Positions 11,095 through 24,093 of a stretch of 64,000 bases of DNA are shown piece after piece. Both the position numbers and the translations under genes were made by a program. Numbering within the stretch: the stretch's first letter is position 1; each line of letters begins with the position of its first letter. The notes under the pieces were generated by a model. That model searched no databases and had not been told where the DNA came from. It worked only from the letters and a program-made list of their open reading frames with translations. The stretch comes from Thuidium tamariscinum (Eukaryota > Streptophyta > Bryopsida > Hypnales > Thuidiaceae), in contig OX344749.2 in NCBI GenBank assembly GCA_947034885.2, positions 28,907,501 through 28,971,500 on the forward strand, written 5' to 3'.

Positions 11095-12306
11095 GTGGTT
11101 TACTTCTATTTGGTTTATGACCTTGTTATGAATTATTATTGTACATTTGGTGTCCCCAAATGTGAAATTTTGGAATATAGTGTTAGTTTTCTTCATATGT
11201 TGGCTTGGGATGCGAGAGGAATAGTCTTTGCATATAAAAAAAGCTGCACATGAGGGAATTTGAGTAGGACCTCACTTGAAACATAAACAATGAACTAATG
11301 CTATAGGACTAGAGCTTATTGTATTATTGTTATTTGTTGATTTTGGAAATATTTATACCTAAGATTTATTTCCTATGTCTAAAGGAACCTTGAATTCTAA
11401 TTATTGAACACTTAGTGGGCTCTTTGTTACCTTACATGGTTGATCCATGAATGGCTACATGACCTTATAATCAAATTTCAAATTTCATCTACTTTACATC
11501 ACCCATTTTGCCAAAAATGAATGAATTTTTTTAAATTCCTAGATTAAAAAATCACATATTTTTGTAACTTACAAAAAATTCCAATATTTTTTTGGTGACT
11601 AACAACTTGAAATTACTATGAATTTTTTAAAGAGTAAGGGAAAATGTTCATATAAAATTTGAAAATAAGCTTTAATTTTTTAATATTTGTATTGTACCTA
11701 TTATATTACACCATAAACCAAATCTTCACATTATTCTATAATTAAAAATATGATGATAGGCTCTCCACCAATGATTCCAAAATTGACTAAAATTAGTTGA
11801 GTTTCTACCAATAACATCCTTATGCTACTAGAACATTTGTAAGAAAGGGCCATTAGTCAAGACATTTTAGCCAAAACTTCAACAAACAATAGAATTTGGT
11901 AGCCAATTTGCAACTTCTTCTACAATGGAATTAGCATCTATTTAGTTAATATTGTATTATAATACTCTCAATAATCCTTTACAACTAGTAAAATTCTTTC
12001 TCTTTTTTCTACTTACTTTCAAGGTAGCCAAAATTGATGCTTCTTTGTCTTGAAGGTAGCATATCGTACTAAATTCCATACACTATATACCATGTTCCAT
12101 AAATTAGTTTTTGGATCATTGCTCTCTACTACTTAAACTACACATTTCTAGGAATTATTCAAATTAATTAAAGTAGAATAGAAAGTGGGCTTGCCAAGCT
12201 TTATTTTCAAGCAAAAAAAAGGTTCATTTTGAATGTCAAAAAAAGATTTAAGAATCAAAAGCCAAAAGTACCCCCGAAAAGTACCATAATACACTATATG
12301 AATATT
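11095..12306. other. AT-rich intergenic DNA
   Basis: No genes, RNA or transposon termini recognised. Short frames such as 11062-11253 and 12148-12378 are AT-composition frames. Confidence 0.4.
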
Positions 12307-12662
12307 CATTAGTAGATATTTGAGGGCATTAGAGTACCGTGAGTTTTCTTGAGTTCCTAGATTGTAGAAATGTGCCACATCAACAGTCTAATGTGGTCGA
12401 ATGATTCCTATGTTAGAAAATAGTAGTTTTAAAGTTTTTTAATCATTTTAAAAATAATTTAAAAATCTTTGTTTAGAATTTTTTTTAAATTAGTTTTAGG
12501 TTTCTCAACACTTTTTGGAAGTTTTGGAAAAAAAATTAATTTTTTTTGGCAAAAATTCAAAAATTCAATCATTATAAATCAATTTACTATTTCTAAACAA
12601 TACAAGGAATAGACTAAACAACCCTAAAACAACCCTCCCTTGCCCTCAAATCTCCCCTAATG
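12307..12662. mobile_element. MITE of the CATWAGA family, diverged copy 3
   Basis: Left end CATTAGTAGATATTTGAGGGCATTAG and right end ...CCCTCAAATCTCCCCTAATG match as an imperfect TIR. A degenerate CCACATCAACAG...ATGTGGTCGA core is present. The termini link it to the 14374 and 60547 copies. Confidence 0.65.
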
Positions 12663-13853
12663 ATATCTTTGAAATAAAATTTTATTGATTAAAGTCAAAA
12701 AATAAGTAATAGGAGAAACTTGATTACAAAAATACTCCAACAATGAAATTGTGTCTTTAAAAAGTAGACAATAATCATTCAATTGTTGTAGTCCAAATTT
12801 CTTATCATTTTTTCAAAAGATTTTCTTAAATATGGTTTGTCTTTCCAAGATCATTAATTTTGAAATAATGACCCTTACACAAGGGTGATAACTACACAAC
12901 TATGTATAAAAATAGAAGATAGTTGTGTCTAATTATTATTTTTCATTTGTAAAACTTTACAATTATTTAAAAACTAATGATAAATACATTTGGTGAATTT
13001 TGAAATCATTATTCTCTATGTTTCATCTTATTGAAAATTTATCCTAAAAGTAAGTGTAGGAATATGAAATCACATGCAAAATCAATGTTTCTACAAATTT
13101 CATTTTATGGAAATTAGTATTATACAATAGGATTTTAACTTGCACTAAAGTAAAATAGAGTGACATTAATAAATTATTATTGCATACTAAATATTTTGAA
13201 AAAATTTGTATCACACATGTAATAGACAATGTAGATGAACAATTTTTCATCCAAATTAAAAATAGGAGCTTCAAGGATGTTTGCTATATATTGCATTGTA
13301 CTATAGCTATACATTGCCACTTGGCTATCTTCTTTTTTGCCCTCGTTCATTTCCTTCTCATCAATTTTGAAATCACTTTTTCTTGTATTATCTTTGTTGC
13401 CTTCAAGTTGAGAAGCCTTAAACAATATTTCTCCAAGGATTTAGGTTCATTTTAAAAGGTCTTTAGAGTTCATGGTTTATAGAGACAGAATAATGTAAAG
13501 GAGATCATAAAGTACTCTATTTGAATTTTGGTATGCTCACTAAATTAGAACAACTCACAATATGAGTTCATTTTTAATGATTCCCTACTAATATTCTAGA
13601 CCAAGGATCACTTGCAATATGTCCACTTCTAATGTCATGGACATGCAACAAAAGTGTTGTGGACATCATTCTATCACTTATACTAAATTTTTAAGCATAA
13701 AACTACAATCTTTGATCCTTCCAATTTTTGAAGTTTGCAATGGCTAAAAATCAATTCTCTATAGTCTTGCATTTTTAGTGTGTAAAAGATGGCATGAGGC
13801 AAATAAATCTAAATTTGATCATGTTCTTAAGCTATTCCATTAAAAAAATTTCC
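12663..13853. other. AT-rich intergenic DNA
   Basis: No recognisable feature. Frames near 13044-13455 overlap on both strands and show no splice or domain logic. Confidence 0.4.
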
Positions 13854-13857
13854 TTAA

Positions 13858-14800
13858 CCCCTAAATGCCCAAGGCCTTTTTTGAGCTTCTAGGAATTTGT
13901 TCTAAAGTGAACAAGAAGTCTACTTTATGATGAGTTCTATCAATTTAAAAAAAATGTAACCATACAAATTCAAACTAGACATGTTAGAGATCACTTAGAA
14001 AAAGAAAACATAACAATATCACTTATTGATTGAAAGATTATAATGTTTGATCATCAAGGTGATAAAATTACAAAAGTGATGTGAAGTCTTTCCATCCTCT
14101 TTCCACAAGTCAGATCTAAAAAGTTGGTGACCAAAGAAAGATGAGGTGGAAGGGCCTAATATGCATAACTCCAATCAATTTATAGCTTCTCAAAATCTAC
14201 TCTACATTTCTTTAAATGAATTTTTGATGTGATTTTTTCTCCAAGATCTAGTGTATTTGAGGCTCATTTCCAAGAGCCCTTAATACTAGAGAAAGTTTAG
14301 ATTGCAATGGGTACCCTTGCACAAAATTCTGAATAGAAAAATCATAGTCAATCATTTTTAAGATCGGTTTTTTCATTAGATGAAATCTGAGGGCATTAGG
14401 AGACCGTTTCGGGTCTGTTCCCGAAACGGCTCCCAATGCCGCAGATCCTCGTCAGGCCGATTTTTATGGAAAAAATTAAAAAATAAAAATAAAAATAAAA
14501 ATTGGGTCCTGAAATATGAAAATAAGTCAAAAAAAAAATTTTGAAAAAAAAAAATATATATATTACGTGGTAGTGTCCCGACCACGTAGGATTCGGGTTC
14601 ACAGGGCAGAAACTGCGTTCCCGCAGTCCGGGAACCCGCAGTCTCCTAATGCCCTCAAATTTCTTCTAATGGATGCTTGAAGTAGACTTTGAAAAGATTT
14701 CTCTAAAAATACAAACTACCCAAAATAGCAACTTGTTTAGGTTTTATCTAACTTCAAAGTTTTGCAAATACCATATTTTGGTGCCTTAGGCAATTAGGGG
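13858..14800. mobile_element. TTAA-flanked inverted-repeat element carrying a nested MITE
   Basis: Bounded by TTAA at 13854-13857 and 14801-14804. The left terminus CCCCTAAATGCCCAAGGCC mirrors the right terminus GCCTTAGGCAATTAGGGG with few mismatches. Interior is AT-rich without a transposase frame. A CATWAGA-family MITE (14374-14671) has inserted into it. TTAA flanks with CCC-starting termini are typical of piggyBac-type elements. Confidence 0.6.
14374..14671. mobile_element. MITE of the CATWAGA family, copy 4 (nested)
   Basis: Left end CATTAGATGAAATCTGAGGG and right end CCCTCAAATTTCTTCTAATG form a TIR of about 30 bp running through GGCATTAGGAGAC. Inside are GTCTGTTCCCGAAACGG on the left and a TACGTGGTAG...CGACCACGTAGGA core on the right. 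The same structure recurs at 60547-60840. Confidence 0.85.
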
Positions 14801-14854
14801 TTAAATGTAAAATTGGATATATTAGATTATAGGAGTCATTTTGAATACATCTAA

Positions 14855-15605
14855 GTTAATCTCCAAAAGACCAAGCTGTATTTTTTGGCAACATAGTGAT
14901 TTTAGGCAATTTACTATGAATGGAGTTTTGTTTTGTTTTTGAAAATGTTCACACAATATGCACTCAAGGAATAGCTTTAAGGCCCAATAAATTCAATTAC
15001 TTTTGACAACATGGTTTAAAAGTTATTGCATTATATGTGATTTTTAAAAATCTTTAGATAGCTTGGGTACCTCAAAAAACTTATTAAAAAATCACTTTAA
15101 AAAAAATAAAATTGAAATTGATTCTTTAGAATTATATGTATATGAGAAGCTTTAAATCGTTCCATCATGATTAATGAGATGAAATTTATGAGAGTTTTAG
15201 TTTGTCCATAGGTATGTAGTGTTTGAAAATCATACCTACCCACAAACTAAAACTCCTCATAATTTTTATTTCATTAATCATAATGGAATGATTCAAAGCT
15301 TCTCATATACATATAATTCTAAAGAATCAATTTCAGTTTTTTATTTCTTCAAAAAGTGATTTTAAAATAAGTTTTTTGAACTACCTAGGTTGCCCAAAGA
15401 TCAAAGATATTACAAATCATGCAATAAAATTTAATTGTGTAGTCAACAACAATGAAAATTATTGGGCCTTAAAGCTACTCTTTAGGTTCATGTTATATGA
15501 AAATTTCCCAAAAGAATTTTTTTTTTGTTTGTAGTGAACTACCCAAAATTGCTATGTTGCCAAAAAACATAGCTTAGACCTTTAGAGGTCAATTCTTTAA
15601 AATTT
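14855..15605. mobile_element. Large foldback (long imperfect inverted repeat)
   Basis: The left arm (about 14855-15215) is the imperfect reverse complement of the right arm (about 15225-15605), centred near 15220. Landmarks are ACATACCTA.../TAGGTATGT at the centre, TTCTTTAGAATTATATGTAT mirrored on the other side, GGCCCAATAA/TTATTGGGCC, and GGCAACATAG/CTATGTTGCC at the outer ends. Part of the right arm recurs at 39700-39895, so it is a dispersed family. No coding sequence. Confidence 0.8.
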
Positions 15606-16805
15606 GTAGTTTATGGGTCTATATAGAGTTCAAATAATACAAACTAAAGAATGCCTTGATTATAGTAGTTAGACTACATAATTCAAAGGTTCTACATTCA
15701 ATTCAATATTTGAATCTGATACTTTCTATTTTCAAATAGTTTGAATTGTTTATGCTAAGTCTTGAAAGAAAATTCAAGTGACATGTCTGAAGAGGTCTTC
15801 AAATGGAAAGGATGAAGAATAGATTTCCATTTGATTTCATTAATTTTAGCTAGGCATTTGAATTTGAAATAATGTTCGATCATTACTTATAAACATTCAT
15901 TCCTAACTTTTCACAAATATCAAAACCTAAAATATGAGAATGAATGGTGAAGGAAAGTTTGATAAAACCTAACAATAGAAGAAGCCATTGTACATGTGCC
16001 GTTTTGTGAATTTACCATGATTTTGTATACTCATTATATTGATTTCAACATGTAATGAGCTTAAATTATAGGTTGTTGACTTCAAATATTCATAAATTAA
16101 GGTTCAAAAAATACAAAACAACTTTGATTCCAACAAATTCCTCTTGTCTTTTAAGAAGAAATTAATGGAAAATATTTTAACCCTAAAATGATAAGCCACA
16201 CCCCTCCACCTTGGTTTCAAGTGAATCATTGACAAAAAATAGCTTTAAGATTTAGATGGAATATTTCAACCTACAAGACCTACTTCTATAGTGAATAAGG
16301 CTTGCCAAGCATTGCATTCACATTGCTAAGCTGAAACACTATTCATTGATCAATTCTACATGCCTTGACCACACAATCCTTGAGCAAGGAGCAATAAGTT
16401 AAGGTACCTCTGCCCCACTTCAAGGAGTTCATGATTCTCCGTTAGGTTGGCCACTGGGCCAAGAGATGTCGTGTAAGGGTAAAGGATTCAGCAAAAACCG
16501 GTATAAAAAGGAGGATCAACACTTAATAGGACATTTTATGTATTCTCCGGCTTACATGTCTGAAAAACGGTGACGGACAAGCCCAATCACATAAATGACA
16601 GGAAAGTCATTGATCTGAGGGCGGGGCTACAATTGATGGGTAAATTACAGAAAATTCGTTACAAAAACACTCGGCTGGAAAAATCTGTCCGAGATAAATG
16701 TCTTCTTCGAAAGTATTGGTGATTGGAAATTTGGAATGGATCATTCAAGAGTTTCAAGCACTCACCCTGAGCCCGTTAACGTTGCTGCCTGCTAGCTTCA
16801 AATTT
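15606..16805. other. AT-rich DNA and 3' flank of the receptor kinase
   Basis: No gene seen. The last 300 bases (about 16490-16805) are more balanced in composition and probably hold the 3' UTR of the minus-strand kinase gene ending at 16806. Confidence 0.4.
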
Positions 16806-19800
16806 TTATCGGGCACGAAAGGTTATGTTCTGAGAATGTTGAACCGGGTAAAATTCATGGGAATGGAAGGTTTTAAATTGCTTGTTAATGATTTTCGGGG
16901 TCAGAGGCCGAATCTGTTTAGGAGGAGAGGGCTCGATGATGCTCGTCGGAAGCAAATCTTCCACATCCCTGGCTCGTTCGAGTTCCTTGAGTACCTCGGT
17001 CATCGATGGCCTGCTGGTCCCCTCCTTCTCAGTGCACTGGAGAGCGATGCTGGCGACAATGGCCAGGCTTTGCGGTACGAACTGGTTTCCCAACGCCTTG
17101 TCGACAACTGAAGTGTCACCGTTTGGAATTGCACACTGTAAAGCAGGTCGAACCTGCAACTTCAAGATTACTCAGCATTAATTCCTGGAGCACAAATGCA
17201 ACAGATTGTGCAGACTGTTGGTCTGGAAAGGGTAAATGGGATTCAGTTAAGCTAGCTTATGATGTTTACAGCAGACGTATCATATGAGAAGCTGGCTAAA
17301 CTGTCAGAGATCGACCATTTTAATTAGACCTCTGGAAGTAAACAGGCAGGGTGAGGAATCTGGTACCCATGCTACAAGATTGTACGCATCAGGAGCACAA
17401 TCACTGGCAAGGGGTTCCCGTCCACACATAATCTCCATAAGAATTATTCCAAAACTGAAAACGTCGCTCTTATCAGTTAGCTGCGTCGTGTCGAAGTACC
17501 TAAAACCACATTTCCAGCCCATTAAACAATTGATGATTCCTCAGTGTACCACACCAAATCACGCTACACATATTCTCTGATTCTCGGTTTAAAAAGTAGA
17601 ATCTTCTCAAGACGACTGTCTCAATCTATGTGTCTTTCTTACAGAAAATTACATTTGCGGATTCCCAGCAAGATCACAATACACAAGACTGTAGGGACAG
17701 CTGGTTTTGAAAAAACCTCTAAGAACTGCACAAGGTCCTCTTCTAGGATTCCCATCCACAAAGACAGTTCATATTTAACAAATGTTTTGTTAAATATTAA
17801 CAGAATAGTGTTGAAATGTTACTCTGGATCAAGGTAGCCTGCTGTGCCTCTCGTGAGGGTCTTTTCCGCCAGCGGTCCCGGCTTCGAGAGGCCGAAATCC
17901 GAGACCTTCGCAGCATAATTGGGTCCTAATAAGACGTTGGAGCTCTTCACGCTTCTGTGTACAATCTTCAAGTCATTGTGTAGATACTCAAGTCCTGAAA
18001 AATTCAAGAATTTATCATTTTTATTAAGCTTCAGCACAGTTCTGCGCTGCCAATGAGAACTATTCTATGTTGTGCTGCCCATGGCCACATACTACTTGCG
18101 ATCAAAATTTTAGACGAAGAAGACGTTAGAGAACATTTTACAGCAGTCTGCTCGGGACTCCTCTTCTCTGTTACTCTGTACCCCCGCTGGCTAGATTCTG
18201 GTGATTTTACGTGCAAAATGCAAGTAATCAGCAATATTCAGGAAATGTCCCTGGGAAATTGTTACCAGCGGCAGCCCCAATAGCAGATGTGAGTCTTTGC
18301 TCCCATGTCATTGATTGGATCTTTGAAAGTGGGCCTAAATGTACACCGGTACATACGATCCAGAGACACATCAATTGGTTCAATAAATTGGAATTCCGAC
18401 TGAGGCAAACACTAATAATCACATTTGGCCAGTAGGTAATAGTAGAGATCTCATCTTTTGAACTTAGCGAACAAAACTAGGGTTTCTTACCGTATAGATG
18501 ATCCTTCAGAGAACCCCCAGACATGAACTCGAACACTAGAAACTGCTTTCTGCTCTCCCGACAATATCCTTTTAGCAGGACCAGATTCTGATGGCGCAAT
18601 TTAGACAGAAAAGACACCTGAAGAAACAGTTGCAATACTTAGCTTAGGATTGAGAAAACTTGTGTGTGCTTACAAACACCTAAAACATGGAAAATAATTG
18701 TTATCTTGCAAGGATTACGGTAAATTGTCTTATGATCACCCACACAACCAAGCTGAGGTCGGGGTCATTTATACCTGTTTCAGAAATGAATCGTCATTGA
18801 GATGTAAACCATCTGACCGCATTTTGATGGCGACATCCGTCCCGTCTGATAACCTACCTCGGTAAACCGGACCTAAACTGCCTTCGCCTAATGTATCTTT
18901 GAAATGTCTGGTTGCATTATCAAGTTCTTGAAAAGAATATCTTTTAACGCTATTGTCAAGTTCCAGCATTTTTTCCAGAATATTAACCGTTCCCGCTGCA
19001 GACAGATAGGTTGTACTAGATTTGTTAATAACTTCACATAAGTTTCAGGCGAAAAATCTTCAGAATATAAACTAAGATTTAACCACTCTGAAGAGTATTG
19101 ATAATTCGTGGGCTTTACCTTCCTCCGAAGCATCCATTAATTCTCTTTTGATTCTGTAGCGGCGACAACATATGATCCCGCATGCTGCAATGGCCATCAC
19201 TGCCGCTACTGTTCCAACTACGGTCCCTATCTCGACCGACTTTGACTTGGGTTTAGAGCTTCGTAAGTGTTCTACTTCAGCAGGTTGTGGTGTTTGACCC
19301 GTGACTAATGGTGCACAGGGGTCTGTGCCATTCTGAATTAAGCAAGGATTCCCTGACGTGCTGCACCAATTCCAGATAAATAATTAGATCACTTTAGACG
19401 ACAATTTTAGTCTCCATTAAGAGAATAGAATTCGCTAATGAATTACAGCTTCACATTACTACGAGCATATGTTATCGTCAAGAAGGTAGAATTCAAGAGA
19501 GAAATTTTCTGGGCATCGGCAGAAGAAGATCGATTACATCAACACCAAGCCGGGATGTTCCAATCGTTTTGGTATGGCGCCAGAGAACTGGTTATTCGCA
19601 ACGTTCCTGACAGAATCAATATTTCCAAATCAAAGGTGCGAAAATAGAGAGATAAAGGATAACAAGGAGTAAGCTACATAGCCCTTCGCGACAAGAATTG
19701 GCACTCGAATAAAACTAGAGCAGTATTCGACAGAAATTTTAGAGGAGAGTGCGACAATCGTAGCTAAGTGAACAGAGTCTTCAAATGTTATCACAGTGAC

Positions 19801-22800
19801 TTCTGTCAAGAGTTTTTACAGAATAATTCAAGATTTTGCAGCAGTTCATTATCACTGTTCTCAAACTTCTATCTAGAATCAATAACTCTTAGGTAAATAT
19901 AAGAACACACTAGAAGCGCTTACAGATAGTGAAGATTCAAGGCTGCGAATTCATCCAAGGTGCCTGAAAGTTGATTATTGCTCAAGTCTCTGCCCAAAAG
20001 TACGTACAACAGTCAGAAATTGAGCAGTAGACCTGCATGCAATCGAAGACATTCATCAAGCAAGAAAAAGAAAAGGAAGTAATCAAGATTGAGAGCTGAG
20101 TGTGCTGGAATAGTAAATGACAGAATTAAAGAGTGTCAAGACTAAATGGGCACATACTAGTTCAACTTACAGCATTTTCAAGCTTTGAAAAAGTCCTTGA
20201 GGATCTGGGATATGTCCCACTAGACTGTTTCCGCTTACGTTTCTGCAGGGCCACGCGGGGATTGGAATTTTCTGAAAACATCGCTTCTGTTGACTTCCGA
20301 AATGTGACAAATCTTATACCAAAATCAACATATTCTGCTTCGCAAGCTTCAAGTGATTGGCACAGCAGTGTTGCTATTCTTAATATAAGTGACCAACAAT
20401 ATGCTTTAAGACATTGTTTGGGAGTACGACCATGTGAATCTTTTGCATCAAATATAAGAATTAGGGGTATCACCGCCCAAGAATTTAGGCCAGTGCTCAG
20501 GCTATTAATCTGAGAGCACTTGTAGCGTATGTCACAGCATGGACTTCCTCCCAGAATCAGGATTCACTAAACCCAAAAATCTAGTTTCCTGGGTGGATTT
20601 GTCAGATTAGTGGCATCGGATGACAGGATGACAGTCTGATTTGTGACAACCTTGACTCCAAGGGTAAACTAATCTAATTAATGGCTTGGAGTATTTCCCT
20701 CAATCCTTGGGGGTCGTGAGACCCCTAAAGAGGAGCTGGGAGGTAACGAAGATTCAAGAGATATCATTAGGTAAATAACGATAATTTTGATAATACTTTT
20801 GTCTGTCCATATCACGTGCCAGACCGATAACACATGAGCTGCTTCAATTGGCACTGTAGAATACATCGTTCTGAAGACAGGAGGGGGTATAGACATGTAC
20901 CTTGCCAATTGAATGTAAAAATTCAAGCAAGATGGAATGCTTACAAATATTCAAGGCTTGTGAAATCTTGAAAAAGCCCTGCTATATCACCTGATAGCTG
21001 CGAGCTCGAGAGATCCCTGTAAATGAGATTGAAACTCCATATCATGGATATCTCAAGAGAAAAATTCCTGGAATTATGTTCTGAAAACGGTAACTGTTTA
21101 TGGGCAATTGCAAGAAACACTTGTCCTATTTTTCGTCACACCTCATGTGTTGATTTGTTTTTTGGCCATAACTTCTATGTTTTGGCTCCAAATGACTCAA
21201 GATTTATAGAGAAGATACTCGTAGGTACCATACACATTCTCTAATTTTTTCATAATTTTCAAAAATAGTTTGATTTCAAAATAGTACTAGTCATTGAATG
21301 TCACACTTGACAATTTAGGGGTTTTTAGTTACTAAGGAGTACCTTTTTTTAATGATTTTGAGATGAAATTTATATGAGATGGTCTCCTAATAGACTTATA
21401 GCTCTCCACTTGAGGGATTTTGAGAAAAGTTATTTTTATGATGTGTAGAAGTCCACAAAGTGAGCTTCCTTCTGGTTGCATTTTGAAACATATAAAGTAT
21501 TATTTTAGTGATTTTTATTATGAATGACCATCTCCATAAAGTTGTTGCAAATGGCCACTTTTTATTTTTTGTATTTACTTATTTTACTAATTTCCACGAA
21601 TTAAAACATGAAGGTATGTATTTTCTTGAGATTTGGCGCTTTTTAAGTTCTCCTACTTAGAGATTTTTTCTATCATTTTCCTTCGGTGAAAACCTTCATT
21701 TTAGGGGTGTATACATTATTCATATTTTTCAAATTTTTTTCAAATTGGTTTTCAAATTTTAAAGTACTCCAGAAAAAATCATGAGTACTGTAGTAAAACG
21801 CAACAAATAGGACAAGTGTTTCTTGCAATCACCCTTATCTAGAGTCCAAATGAACTCATGAATGTGAGTTGGAAGTTAAAAGCAAATCTACCAGTGCAGA
21901 GAAGCACCTACAGAGAAGTAATCATGCCTTCCGTGTTGCAAATGACTCCTCTCCATGGAACTGGAAAGCATGGATCACTACCAAGTGTCCAGTCCAGCAA
22001 TGCACTCTGGATATTGAAGTTGAGCTCAATCAGGTTCAGAGATCTGACTACACACCACATTCAAGTGAACCTTTAGTTGGCCTCCGCTCATACAAAACCA
22101 GGCATTCTTGAACTGCTTATACAGCCCTTTACCCTCTGAGGAAACATACATACCTTCAGAAGGGGTAATCTATTCAGAAAACTTACCATCTTCAAGAGCA
22201 GATGTGTTCTTCAACTGTATGGCTTCAAAAATTTCAAGGCCATTTATCTGAGGAGTCCCTGTCACTGGAAGAAGTGAGAGATTCCACCACAAACCTGCGG
22301 CCTGTGTCACAGTAAGCTCAACGGCTGACAGAGGAGACCATCCATCGACCGTTAGTAACACAGCCCCATTTACAGAAACCTTGAAGGCAGACCCGGTTGT
22401 ATTATAGAGTTCTCCAAAATAAGTGTTCATTAGGTACTCTCCTGTCGACTTGGCTAAAGGAAGGGAGTACGATAATGTCAGGTTATGGTAATTGAAGCGG
22501 TTCGACTGCAGCACGACCATGGGGGCAACATCAGCCACAGCCGACGTATTCAGTAGGTGTGATATTGAATGAGTACTCGTGGTGCTTGGGTCAAGGATGT
22601 ACATATCAGAATCCCAAATTCTGTCGCAGTTGTCATCTGGATACCTGCGCTTCCACTTCAATTTCTTAGATTTAAACTAGCGGTCTGTCCTTCCAACGTA
22701 ATAGGTTTGTTGAAGTGCCTTCTACTGCGGAAATTTCAGTTTTTTATATGAATTCTTTTGGACGGGATTTGTCGTGGTTGCTGATCGAGGTTCAAACGAC

Positions 22801-24026
22801 GTAATCACGCAACTGACTCAACCTCCAGCAGATTTCTAAAATTTCGGTAATCAGAAATTCGTATCAAGTTTTCTTCATCTTTAGATAATTCTCGTTTCGT
22901 AGCTCTCACCTCGTAGTCTTCATGGCGTCAGACCCGCAGTCCAACCGATACACCTTCTTTAGCAACATCCCGCTGGAGGAGCTTGCGTGGTTGTAGGACC
23001 CTGATGGAAGAGTACGCAATTCGAGAAGAGAAATGACAGGGATTCCATCGATGGCTATAAGGCAAAATGCCTGCACATCCGTTGCATTCAGAATTATCTC
23101 CTCAACCCAAGGGTCTTGCATCTTCAAATCAACCGTACTGTACATTGTGGCTCCGACTGAGATTCCAAATGCTGGGGGTTTATTGAGACCGTCATAGTTC
23201 CCGTAGGCGAAAGTCGCTCGCACAAGGCTGAGGCCAGCCGGGACAAGGCCGCCGTAGCAGCTCCTTCTAGAAGGACTGCTCACATCGGGAGGAAATGATC
23301 TCAGTGCAGGGAGCGCCAAATGAGTCGATAAGCTGAAATTTTTGCTTATTGGCGGAGCATAAGCAGCATCACTGGTCCAGAAGATGCCATCACTTTGAGA
23401 GAGATAGTCTGAGGGAGCTCCACACACAAGACTTGTGAACCCTGCACAACCAAACGTACAACAAGCCACTAGCTACTATTAGCATTTGTCTGGTAGATGT
23501 TACATGAGCTTTTTAAACATAACCGAAAACACAAAAGTGCGCCACAATGCGAAGGAAGCGAGAACCTCTGTACAATGCCCTTAATTTCAGATCATTGCAA
23601 GACAAGAAAGTACTAAGTACGTAATTCAGGCGGAGTTTTCATCAGTTTCTTTGATTCTGCACAAAGCTCACAGACTTCGTGAATTTGGATGGAATCTGTG
23701 GTAACGCCCCTCTGCACCTTTCCGATTGACGTATTCTAAGATGTGGTTGTTGATCGAATCACACTCCGCTTTTAATCTGGAATTTATGTGCTGTAGATGA
23801 GATATGGTGTAACAAATCCATCTCCGATCTTCACTTTAATTCCCGGGCCGACGTAACTAATAGCAAAGAAATCCTACTTTGACAACAAAAGCAATTGATA
23901 TTCACCTAGAATGAAGGGGAATATTGTCGAGGTAATACCTGTCTGTGCACTAACCATGTCTATAACTCCATACAGCAGCAGAATTTGCAGCAATGATGAC
24001 ATATGGGAAGCCTTGGCAAATCCCAT
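16806..24026 (-). CDS. Malectin-like LRR receptor kinase (LRR-I type), predicted pseudokinase
   Basis: Fifteen exons on the minus strand: 24026-23939, 23441-22910, 22644-22187, 22135-22071 (tentative), 22006-21912, 21016-20945, 20242-20171, 19989-19924, 19360-19119, 18995-18775, 18617-18491, 18334-18266, 17994-17823, 17499-17367 and 17153-16806; phases sum to 919 aa. Order: signal peptide (1-27), malectin-like domain (about 30-360, with [14 protein letters not shown]), SDPC motif, three LRRs each on its own phase-2 exon of 66-72 nt, TM (about 526-548), Ser/Thr-type kinase. The kinase has the glycine loop GEGSLG (600-605), VAIK Lys621, DFG at 735-737 and [10 protein letters not shown]. Odd: the HRD motif reads HRS (Ser717), and the alpha-C Glu position is Gln637 (FLKQV). 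Relatives (e.g. IOS1) act at the plasma membrane in immunity and symbiosis signalling; here a catalysis-independent co-receptor role is inferred. A transposon lies in the intron between exons 5 and 6. Confidence 0.9.
21102..21834. mobile_element. Inverted-repeat transposon in an intron of the receptor kinase
   Basis: The left end (21102-21131) and right end (21805-21834) are reverse complements over about 30 bp. They share GCAAGAAACACTTGTCCTAT. TTAT occurs immediately outside both ends and may be a 4-bp target duplication. The interior is AT-rich and non-coding. It sits in the intron between kinase-gene exons 5 and 6. Confidence 0.75.
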
Positions 24027-24033
24027 GCTCCTT

Positions 24034-24093
24034 CTAAGCTGATTTCTCTCTCCTCCTGGTCTTTCGAGCTGCGTAGTCTCTCATTAAGTTCAT
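24034..24093 (-). promoter_or_regulatory. Possible upstream ORF of the receptor kinase
   Basis: A 20-codon frame (ATG at 24093-24091, stop TAG at 24036-24034) encodes a short Arg/Lys-rich peptide beginning MNLMRDYAAR. It ends seven bases before the main ATG at 24026. A second ATG (codon 4) is in the same frame. If the transcript includes this stretch, ribosomes would meet it first. That this is transcribed leader is inferred from proximity only. Confidence 0.5.

Noticed and set aside
16501..16520. TATA-like GTATAAAAAGGAG as a plus-strand promoter
   Set aside because: No plus-strand gene follows; it lies in the 3' flank of the minus-strand kinase gene.
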